Origin: Bacteroidota bacterium
Lineage (GTDB): Bacteria > Bacteroidota > Bacteroidia > JAADEI01
Length of the DNA: 5,340 nt
Direction: 5' to 3'
Assembly: GCA_015490475.1 (NCBI GenBank)
Contig: WFXT01000149.1
Coordinates: 1 to 5,340, forward strand
Shown: piece by piece, positions 1-4,704 of the stretch
Layout of the letters: every line of letters begins with the position of its first letter
How positions within the stretch are numbered: the stretch's first letter is position 1
Program-made: the position numbers and the translations under genes
The notes under the pieces: generated by a model
The model's input: only the letters and a program-made list of their open reading frames with translations
The model's database searches: none
Told to the model about the DNA's origin: nothing

Positions 1-2
1 CA

Positions 3-782
3 TTAGACAAAAGAGAATTCCTTTCAAGGCATCCATGGGCTCGTAAGCCTCCTGCTATTATCTACGAAGACGATAGAATAGTTGCAATTAACAAACCTCC
101 CGGGTGGCTTTCTATTCCTGACCGTTGGGACCCCGCTCATCCAAATTTATATCACTTTCTCCTTAAGAAGTATGGAAAGATTTACATTGTTCATAGACTT
201 GATTGGCAAACCAGTGGTGTTAACGTTTTTGCTAAAGATGCTGAAACACATAGGTTCTTAAACATAGCCTTTGAAAGACGAAAAGTAATAAAGGAATATC
301 ATGCTATTGTTGAAGGGGTTCCAGAAAAGGAATCAGACCGAATTGTTTTGCCTCTGGCTCCCTTGAGCAAGAGAAAAAGAAATGTGTATAAGATTGATAA
401 AACAGAAGGAAAACCTGCCATCACAGAATATGAACTGGAAAAGAAATGGATTGGATACAGCTTTCTAAAGGTCTTTCCTATTACTGGGCGACCGCATCAA
501 ATCAGAGTTCACATGAAGGCTATTGGAACTCCAATAGTAGGTGACATCACTTATGGTGGACACTATTTATATCTATCTCGCTTAAAGCCATCTTTTAAGC
601 GGAAGCGAGATATTGAATATGAAGAAAAGCCCATTATTGAACGAACTGCCCTCCATGCTTATAAGTTGATTCTTCCTGCTGACGAAAACAACGACAGAAC
701 TATTGAATTAACTGCTCCTTACTACAAAGACATGAAGGTAGCAATAAAGTATCTGGACATGTATCGTTCTATGCCTGAATAG
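3..782 (+). CDS. RluA-family rRNA/tRNA pseudouridine synthase, 5' end outside window
   Basis: This enzyme isomerises specific uridines of rRNA or tRNA to pseudouridine in the cytoplasm. The frame is open from the first bases of the window, so the start lies upstream; 259 residues are visible. The RluA motif II is intact as HRLDWQTSG, with the catalytic Asp encoded at 201-203 (fragment residue 67). Upstream is the usual strand-turn IVAINKPPGW (fragment residues 26-35), and downstream the RluA motif ITGRPHQIRVHM. A Lys/Arg-rich insert follows (LSRLKPSFKRKRD), then a conserved-looking LHAYKL segment. An N-terminal S4 RNA-binding domain, if present, would lie outside the window. Family assignment is firm. 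The target uridine (RluA, RluC, RluD or TruC type) cannot be decided from this fragment. The 3' end overlaps the convergent TatD gene by 14 bp, and no intrinsic terminator is seen. Confidence 0.93.
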   Translation, partial: LDKREFLSRHPWARKPPAIIYEDDRIVAINKPPGWLSIPDRWDPAHPNLYHFLLKKYGKIYIVHRLDWQTSGVNVFAKDAETHRFLNIAFERRKVIKEYHAIVEGVPEKESDRIVLPLAPLSKRKRNVYKIDKTEGKPAITEYELEKKWIGYSFLKVFPITGRPHQIRVHMKAIGTPIVGDITYGGHYLYLSRLKPSFKRKRDIEYEEKPIIERTALHAYKLILPADENNDRTIELTAPYYKDMKVAIKYLDMYRSMPE

Positions 783-1542
783 TAAAAAGGTTTATAGCAT
801 TTTGTGTGGTTATCTCATCAACCTGTTCAATTGACATATTCATCAAATTTGCAAGAAATTCTGCCACATACTTAATGTAGGCACTTTCGTTTCGGCGTCC
901 CCGTTTTGGTTGTGGTGCCAGATAGGGAGCATCGGTTTCCAAAACAACCCCTTCAAGCCCGACCTTTTTAATAACTTCCTGTCCCAATTTAACTTTCGGA
1001 AACGTGATAACCCCCCCAATACCAAGGTAGAAGCCCATGTCAAGAATTTTGCGAGCTTGTTCTAAATTCCCCGTAAAGCAGTGGAATACCCCTCTCAAAC
1101 CTCGTTTTGCATACCCAGACACTATTTCTATAGTTCTATCTATTGCTCCCCGTGTATGCAAACTCACAGGGACTCCTTTCTCAAGTGCCCAATTTAGTTG
1201 CTCCTCAAGAACACGCTCCTGAACCTCTCTGGGAATTCCATAATCTCTGTAAAAATCAAGTCCAATTTCGCCAACCGCTATGTACTCACCAGAATCAAGC
1301 TCATGCTTTACGACTTCCAATTGTTCCTGCCAATTTTCCTTAATTGATAGAGGGTGCAATCCCATCATCGGCATGAATACTTCGGGAAACCGCTTAACAG
1401 TGTCTTTTAGTGATAAAATGCTTGATTCATCTATGTTGGGTAATAAAATTTTAGTTACATTATTTTCAAGAGCCCTATTAACTACATCTTCCAGATCTTC
1501 AGAGAAATCAGGCAAAAACAGATGTGCATGCGTATCTATCAT
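769..1542 (-). CDS. tatD: TatD-family metal-dependent hydrolase / DNase
   Basis: The 257-residue product has the usual length for the TatD family of TIM-barrel, two-metal hydrolases. Characterised members act as cytoplasmic 3'-5' DNases, and some relatives act on D-aminoacyl-tRNA. All expected metal ligands are present: HAH at residues 5-7, Glu92 in GEIGLDF, His129 in SLHTRG, His154 in FHCFTG and Asp204 in ETDAPYL. The ATG at 1542 gives the canonical N-terminus MIDTHAHL, so the start is firm even though no Shine-Dalgarno is visible. The gene lies 42 bp downstream of the dehydrogenase gene on the same strand with no promoter seen between them, so co-transcription is likely. Its last 14 bp overlap the end of the convergent pseudouridine synthase gene. 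The symbol is used at family level; the physiological substrate cannot be read from sequence. Confidence 0.93.
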   Translation of the reverse strand: MIDTHAHLFLPDFSEDLEDVVNRALENNVTKILLPNIDESSILSLKDTVKRFPEVFMPMMGLHPLSIKENWQEQLEVVKHELDSGEYIAVGEIGLDFYRDYGIPREVQERVLEEQLNWALEKGVPVSLHTRGAIDRTIEIVSGYAKRGLRGVFHCFTGNLEQARKILDMGFYLGIGGVITFPKVKLGQEVIKKVGLEGVVLETDAPYLAPQPKRGRRNESAYIKYVAEFLANLMNMSIEQVDEITTQNAINLFTIQA

Positions 1543-1584
1543 TTGCTTGCAGTTTATTTACAATTTGAAACAAGGCAGTTAAAA

Positions 1585-2805
1585 CTACTTGCGTCCCCTC
1601 ACGAAATCTTCCAGATATTTAAATCGTTCCGTTAATTGCCCTTCTTTAACTATCGTTGCTCTCTGAATTATCGGATGATTTGGATTTTCAATAAGCAAAG
1701 GAATTACATGGGTAGATAAGTCTTTGCTAAATTCCCGTGTTGCATCCCTTGGCAATTCGCCCGGTAAGTTATCAACTGCCATAATATCAATAACATCCTT
1801 AGAAAACGGTCTGGTAATTATTTCTTTTTCTGGGTGATAGCCATACACAGGGTTTTCAATAGTTGTGGCACGTAAAGTGATTGGCACAGAACCTTTTATA
1901 TCACACGACACATCGGCTATGACTTGAACTCTAAACCATGGCTCTCTTACATCTTCTTTTGTAAACAACGGTGGCATTGAATAATCCCAATTGATACAGT
2001 TTACAAGTATATCTGCCGATGCGAGATAATCTTTCATTACCGAAACATATTCTTGTGGATGCGAATGGAAATGTTCCCTATCATATTGTCCTGTTTCCTT
2101 ATGCTTATATATCTCTGCTTTTGTCAACTGGACATAGATTGGCTCACTGGGTTTGTCAATCTTCAAGAATTCTTCTGGTGATACCTTCTTAAATCCAGCT
2201 AGGTCAAGCAGTTCCATTGCTCCCTTTGCCGAGCGTCCCCGTCCGGTCACAATAACCTTAACAGGTGGCATCTCAAAATCTTGATAAAACTCCTTTAGTT
2301 TTTCATAAGTGCCGAGTTCATAAGCCCTTGGCATATCATAAATTCCCTGCCTTTTGCCCCATGTCCAGAGTCCATTATGTGCTCCTACGATACCGGCAAA
2401 ACGCCCAAAGCCCACAAGTCTCATACCATTCTCGTCAACAAGATACTCATAATCAATGAGCGTTATGCGTCTTATTATTATATTTCGCAACAGTTCTCTA
2501 TTGTGTGCCTGCATTTTTGCAGTATGCGAAAAGAACATATAGGTCTTGTGATACATCAAATAAGATATATCAACTTCTTTTACGCCAAGCAAATAATCGC
2601 AATTATTTAATTCTTCTTTTAATCTCACTCCTGCTCCTGTGTACTCATTAGAAGAAAAACATCTGTATTTAGCAGGCTGAATGTAAATTTCCAGATTTGG
2701 ATACTTCTTTAATAATTCTTTACAATGTTCTGGTGCCAAAGGTGCCCTTGGGTCAGGCGGTGTCTTTGTCTCCCGAATAATTCCAAGCCTAATCTTATTT
2801 AGCAT
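1585..2805 (-). CDS. saccharopine/alanine dehydrogenase-like NAD(P)-dependent oxidoreductase (AlaDH/PNT superfamily)
   Basis: The 406-residue product has the two-domain plan of the AlaDH/PNT/saccharopine dehydrogenase superfamily. The N-terminal substrate domain opens with LGIIRETKTPPDPRAPLAP. Lys76 (GVKEVD) and His94 (FFSHTAK) fall where, from memory, yeast Lys1 has its catalytic Lys77 and His96. A Rossmann fold begins near residue 182 (VKVIVTGRGRSAKGA) with the GxGxxxxG pattern at 188-195. Downstream, DILVNCI, VIADVSCD and DNLPGELPRDATREFS resemble Lys1-type saccharopine dehydrogenase more than classical alanine dehydrogenase. The likely chemistry is NAD(P)-linked oxidative deamination or cleavage of an amino acid or its keto-acid adduct in the cytoplasm. 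The substrate is unproven; bacteria of this kind usually make lysine by the diaminopimelate route, so true saccharopine synthesis should not be assumed. The ATG at 2805 lacks a Shine-Dalgarno sequence but follows a -7 box closely. The TatD gene follows after 42 bp. Confidence 0.82.
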   Translation of the reverse strand: MLNKIRLGIIRETKTPPDPRAPLAPEHCKELLKKYPNLEIYIQPAKYRCFSSNEYTGAGVRLKEELNNCDYLLGVKEVDISYLMYHKTYMFFSHTAKMQAHNRELLRNIIIRRITLIDYEYLVDENGMRLVGFGRFAGIVGAHNGLWTWGKRQGIYDMPRAYELGTYEKLKEFYQDFEMPPVKVIVTGRGRSAKGAMELLDLAGFKKVSPEEFLKIDKPSEPIYVQLTKAEIYKHKETGQYDREHFHSHPQEYVSVMKDYLASADILVNCINWDYSMPPLFTKEDVREPWFRVQVIADVSCDIKGSVPITLRATTIENPVYGYHPEKEIITRPFSKDVIDIMAVDNLPGELPRDATREFSKDLSTHVIPLLIENPNHPIIQRATIVKEGQLTERFKYLEDFVRGRK

Positions 2806-2816
2806 GTTTTTTTCTA

Positions 2817-2824
2817 CAAAGTTA
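2817..2824 (-). promoter_or_regulatory. possible Bacteroidota -7 box upstream of the dehydrogenase gene
   Basis: On the minus strand this reads TAACTTTG, an exact match to the Bacteroidota -7 consensus TAnnTTTG. It ends 11 bases before the dehydrogenase ATG at 2805, so the mRNA would have almost no leader. No TTTG-type -33 box is found at the usual distance upstream (about 2842-2851), which weakens the call. The same octamer followed by TAG also occurs on the + strand at 4146-4156. Confidence 0.35.
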
Positions 2825-2928
2825 CATTACCTCAACCAAGAGTAAGACCGGCTTTTTTGAATGCCTCTATGTTAACTTGCTTTATATATCCATTTTCTCT
2901 ATCTCAAAACATGCTTTCCTTATAACAG

Positions 2929-3270
2929 TTACTTTTTATCAACCTGAGTGTAATCATACCTGTCTCTACTGAATGTTTGGACATAGATTAAAATGAGCAA
3001 TTTCTGGTTGTCGGTTAATTTCGCCTCATCGGCATATTCATTAACATGTCTAATCCACTCTTTAGCAGTAAATGTTCCCGGATGGATTAACTTATGGCAT
3101 TGCCCACATTTCTTTTTATACAACTTCATGCCAGTAACAAGGGTTAAACTATCAACATCTGGATACCATTCTTTTGCCCGTTGAACATCTGCACTAGTAG
3201 GATGAATCAACTTAGTTGCACATTGCCACACCGTCATAAGTAAGATAACCATGCCTATTTTCCGCAACAT
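2929..3270 (-). CDS. small exported monohaem c-type cytochrome-like protein
   Basis: The 113-residue product begins with a basic residue pair and a hydrophobic segment (residues 5-16), so it is exported. One haem c attachment motif, CGQCH, lies at residues 55-59. After it come HPGTFTAKEWIRHVNEYA and LTDNQKLLILIYVQ, the arrangement of small haem domains with CxxCH...EW...V..M...L...E...I..Y. By that comparison the axial Met position appears to hold Tyr79, and no Met occurs after the haem motif; His63, His75 or Met48 could be the sixth ligand. Cys17 ends the hydrophobic segment, but VWQC is a poor lipobox, so a lipid anchor is uncertain and an uncleaved membrane anchor is possible. The start is 12 bp after the barrel gene on the same strand. 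The pair probably forms one operon acting in envelope electron transfer, which is an inference. Confidence 0.75.
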   Translation of the reverse strand: MLRKIGMVILLMTVWQCATKLIHPTSADVQRAKEWYPDVDSLTLVTGMKLYKKKCGQCHKLIHPGTFTAKEWIRHVNEYADEAKLTDNQKLLILIYVQTFSRDRYDYTQVDKK

Positions 3271-3282
3271 TAATTAGTAGTT

Positions 3283-4062
3283 TTAGAACGTTATCCCTAA
3301 AATAAAACGCAGTTGATAAGCATTCTTTCCAATAAAATCATATCCCAATGTTGAGGCAATAAAAGCACCAGCTCTATTTCCTGTCGTTGCCCACAATAAT
3401 GCCGGACCCATGAACAAAGTTTCCCATTCATTGTCTTCATAACCAGCTAAACCCTCAAAACCAATAGATATTAAAGGCTTTTTCAACCTGACAATATGAG
3501 TATATCCATATTCTATTCTAAATTCTTCTTTTCTGGATGAATATATCTCTCCCGAAACAGGGTCCTTTTCATATTCCCACTCAATTTCAGGTATGAGATT
3601 AATAACAGCTTTGTTATTTCCCCACCACTTGTCTATGATTACTCTTGATTCAACCTCTGTAAAGGTTGCCCCCAGATAGTATTCAAAGTAAAATGCAAAG
3701 CCCACGGGATGCACGGAAGGGTTAAACACAGAAAACTTTAAAGCATGAGAAAAAGATGTTGACGTGCTCACTTTTCCATTCACAAATTTCTGTTTATAGT
3801 TGAAGTAGAAAGAGCTCTGAAGCCAATTTGTTATTCCATACTCAAACTCCAGTCTTTGGAAATACGTTCTTGCCGAACCATCAGTTTTCCAATAGTAAGT
3901 AATCCACGGCTCTATGTCAACACCCCCCATTGGCACATTGGGCGAAGAATAGCTGTATGCAAAAAAACGGTCTTGGGCTGAAGCAACAGAAGCAACGACA
4001 AGCAGTGAAATGAAACCTCCCATGAGAACCTGTCTTCCTATGTTATTTGTTTTTCTTGCCAT
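3283..4062 (-). CDS. exported outer-membrane beta-barrel-like protein of unknown function
   Basis: From the ATG at 4062 the product is 259 residues. It has a textbook signal peptide: basic n-region (MARKTNNIGRQ), hydrophobic core, and a predicted cleavage after residue 29 (ASA|QD). The mature part is rich in aromatic residues with alternating hydrophobic strands, for example FEYGITNWLQSSFYFNY, VGFAFYFEYYLGATF and YQLRFILGITF. It ends in Phe, as outer-membrane beta-barrel proteins usually do. The opening (FAYSYSS, DIEPWITYYW, EFEYGIT..LQ) recalls uncharacterised barrel families such as DUF6662, from memory and unverified. An earlier in-frame ATG at 4095 would add 11 residues before the basic n-region, and it lies upstream of the best -7 box (4080-4087). 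The inner start is therefore preferred. The cytochrome gene follows after 12 bp, so the barrel may house or partner an electron-transfer protein; no function is claimed. Confidence 0.75.
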   Translation of the reverse strand: MARKTNNIGRQVLMGGFISLLVVASVASAQDRFFAYSYSSPNVPMGGVDIEPWITYYWKTDGSARTYFQRLEFEYGITNWLQSSFYFNYKQKFVNGKVSTSTSFSHALKFSVFNPSVHPVGFAFYFEYYLGATFTEVESRVIIDKWWGNNKAVINLIPEIEWEYEKDPVSGEIYSSRKEEFRIEYGYTHIVRLKKPLISIGFEGLAGYEDNEWETLFMGPALLWATTGNRAGAFIASTLGYDFIGKNAYQLRFILGITF

Positions 4063-4079
4063 GATTATTGCTTTTGAAG

Positions 4080-4087
4080 CAAAGGTA
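4080..4087 (-). promoter_or_regulatory. -7 box for the barrel/cytochrome operon
   Basis: The minus strand reads TACCTTTG followed by C, an exact match to the Bacteroidota -7 consensus TAnnTTTG. It ends 17 bases before the ATG at 4062. It lies downstream of the alternative ATG at 4095, which is the main reason for preferring the 4062 start. The place where a -33 box should sit (about 4107-4110) is covered by the dyad at 4102-4120 and has no clear TTTG. This suggests a weak core promoter that depends on, or is blocked by, a factor binding there. Confidence 0.5.
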
Positions 4088-4101
4088 AAGAACAAAATTT
4101 A

Positions 4102-4130
4102 ATTTAGACATGGTCTAAATAATATAGACC
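4102..4130. promoter_or_regulatory. operator candidate with three spaced half-sites
   Basis: A perfect 8-bp inverted repeat, ATTTAGAC-atg-GTCTAAAT, fills 4102-4120. A third related half-site, TATAGACC (4123-4130), follows in the orientation of the first, so half-sites 1-2 and 2-3 form two overlapping dyads. Half-sites begin 10-11 bp apart, about one helical turn. The block covers the -33 region of the barrel/cytochrome promoter. This geometry fits cooperative binding of a dimeric regulator. The regulator is unknown and none is encoded in the window. A further GTCTAA lies at 4175-4180. Confidence 0.5.
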
Positions 4131-4145
4131 GAAGGGGACTTTATC

Positions 4146-4153
4146 TAACTTTG
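4146..4153 (+). promoter_or_regulatory. possible rightward -7 box
   Basis: The + strand reads TAACTTTG (consensus TAnnTTTG), framed by the small inverted repeat ATCTA/TAGAT (4143-4158). It would fire rightward into the hairpin-rich intergenic DNA, divergent from the barrel promoter. No TTTG -33 element is seen about 19 bp upstream, so the call is tentative. If active, it would give a leader of about 550 nt to the gene at 4705, or a separate RNA. Confidence 0.3.
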
Positions 4154-4231
4154 TAGATTGCCTGTGTTTTTAAAGTCTAACACTCCTGTACCTGACATGC
4201 AAACATACAATTCTATTTTCCCAAGATGTTT

Positions 4232-4239
4232 TATATTTG
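4232..4239 (+). promoter_or_regulatory. possible -7 box for the small open frame at 4258
   Basis: The + strand reads TATATTTG, matching TAnnTTTG, and ends 18 bases before the ATG at 4258. The spacing nearly equals the 17 bases seen for the barrel gene. No convincing -33 TTTG is found upstream, and the surrounding AT-rich DNA makes a chance match plausible. Confidence 0.3.
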
Positions 4240-4257
4240 TATGCAGAAACTGGGCGA

Positions 4258-4389
4258 ATGGTAACAGGGGCTAAAAAGTTGGCTCTGAAAATTATGACAA
4301 GGATAACGGAATTTGTATATAGCATATACAATGTGATAACGGAAGTTTTATCCACACACACAAGAAAGCAAGGCTTTCTGACACATTAG
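4258..4389 (+). CDS. candidate small amphipathic-helix protein (43 aa), unrecognised
   Basis: ATG at 4258 opens a 43-codon frame ending at TAG (4387-4389). Residues 9-31 show a regular heptad pattern: Ala9, Ile16, Ile23 and Val30 at one position; Ile12, Phe19 and Val26 at the next; and Met13, Val20 and Ile27 beside them. Lys6, Lys7, Lys11, Arg15, Arg36 and Lys37 make the peptide basic. The segments ITEFV and ITEVL repeat 11 residues apart, encoded by the direct DNA repeat GATAACGGAA. A possible -7 box lies at a gene-like distance upstream, but no Shine-Dalgarno is seen. Two 3-nt-loop hairpins (4313-4331, 4363-4379) lie inside the frame, which could instead mean that the region works as RNA or that the frame is accidental. 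A membrane-active peptide or small coiled coil would fit; no function is assigned. Confidence 0.35.
   Translation: MVTGAKKLALKIMTRITEFVYSIYNVITEVLSTHTRKQGFLTH
4302..4344. repeat. direct repeat GATAACGGAA flanking a perfect hairpin
   Basis: GATAACGGAA occurs at 4302-4311 and again at 4335-4344, exactly 33 bp apart (11 codons, about three helical turns). Between the copies lies a perfect 8-bp hairpin, TTGTATAT-agc-ATATACAA (4313-4331). GGATAA (4301-4306) can also pair with TTATCC (4348-4353) to close the whole unit into one larger fold. The repeat is in frame within the candidate small protein. Confidence 0.5.
4363..4379. repeat. perfect hairpin AGAAAGC-aag-GCTTTCT
   Basis: A perfect 7-bp inverted repeat with a 3-base loop lies at the 3' end of the candidate small open frame. 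No T-run follows on the + strand, so it is not a classic intrinsic terminator. Confidence 0.5.
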
Positions 4390-4401
4390 ATAAAATTTCG
4401 C

Positions 4402-4443
4402 TTGATGTCAGTTTGCCTTTGGAAAAGACATCAATCCTTTTCC
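4402..4443 (+). other. pair of mutually exclusive hairpins, attenuator-like
   Basis: TTGATGTC (4402-4409) pairs with GACATCAA (4427-4434). The overlapping GGAAAAG (4421-4427) pairs with CTTTTCC (4437-4443). Both stems use G4427 and sit in each other's loops, so they cannot form fully together. The first stem is followed by TCCTTTTCC, a weak pyrimidine tail. The arrangement begins 13 bases after the TAG of the small open frame. It could be a weak terminator or a leader switch for RNA running rightward; neither is proven. Confidence 0.3.
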
Positions 4444-4510
4444 TAACAAAACCAAGCAGATGCTTCCTTTATGGCAGATGCACTTTCTGGTGAAGGACAA
4501 AAGCAGTTTC

Positions 4511-4641
4511 GGGAACCTGTTCCCACAAAGCATTCCTGTTTTTTGCACACCTCAGGGAACGAGGTTCCCCGCAGGGGCACCGGACCCCTGTGTTACTCAG
4601 AGCTTCCTGAAAAGGTTTCAGGAGGCTCATCCGGTGGATGA
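4511..4641 (+). other. GC-rich cluster of five short hairpins; candidate structured RNA or dispersed palindromic element
   Basis: Five consecutive inverted repeats are packed here. They are GGGAACCTGTTCCC (4511-4524), GGGAAC-gag-GTTCCC (4555-4569), CAGGGG-(7)-CCCCTG (4572-4590), a 13-bp stem with one G·U pair and loop AGG (4600-4628), and TCATCC-ggt-GGATGA (4627-4641). The first two share the same GGGAAC arm. CCCC at 4567-4570 can pair instead with GGGG at 4574-4577, and AGCTTCC (4601-4607) can pair with GGAAGCT (4652-4658), so alternative folds exist. By hand count 4551-4660 is about 58% GC, in contrast to its AT-rich flanks. It may be a structured non-coding RNA, a leader for the secreted-protein genes, or a dispersed hairpin repeat. 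The strand is assumed from the downstream gene. No known RNA family is recognised. Confidence 0.45.
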
Positions 4642-4698
4642 TGAGGTTGTGGGAAGCTGAAGTGAATTGAACATAAAACTGAAAACCTGAAAAATAGT

Positions 4699-4702
4699 GG
4701 AG
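4699..4702 (+). promoter_or_regulatory. weak Shine-Dalgarno-like GGAG, very close to start
   Basis: GGAG ends two bases before the ATG at 4705, closer than an efficient ribosome binding site normally is. The surrounding context ATAGTGgagCCATG resembles ATAGTGCCATG before the next gene at 5159. It is probably not a working site. Confidence 0.2.
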
Positions 4703-4704
4703 CC

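Noticed and set aside
1143..1582. Open + frames antisense to the TatD gene
   Set aside because: They lie opposite a gene with all its catalytic residues intact and encode no recognisable protein.
2806..2928. Intrinsic terminator or small gene between the cytochrome and dehydrogenase genes
   Set aside because: Only a 3-bp GGC/GCC stem around an A-run is visible on the coding strand, with no stable hairpin plus T-tail and no convincing frame.
3220..3222. Lipoprotein cysteine (Cys17) in the cytochrome
   Set aside because: The preceding residues VWQ do not fit a normal lipobox, which needs a small residue just before the Cys. It is left as a possibility inside the cytochrome entry, not called.
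4348..4356. TTATCCACA, a perfect DnaA box, suggesting a replication origin
   Set aside because: A single copy with no further boxes, no AT-rich unwinding repeats and no dnaA/dnaN neighbours. One such 9-mer on either strand of 5.3 kb is expected about 4% of the time.
4170..4361. Open minus-strand frame of 63 codons in the intergenic region
   Set aside because: No domain, signal or start context is seen. The + strand frame at 4258 has a better protein pattern and a promoter-like box.
4511..4641. CRISPR array
   Set aside because: The arms share some sequence but there are no regularly spaced direct repeats with unique spacers.
4460..4660. Open + frame of 66 codons across the hairpin cluster
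   Set aside because: It spans the run of inverted repeats, has no signal peptide or recognisable motif, and stays open mainly because the block is GC-rich. The hairpins explain the sequence better.
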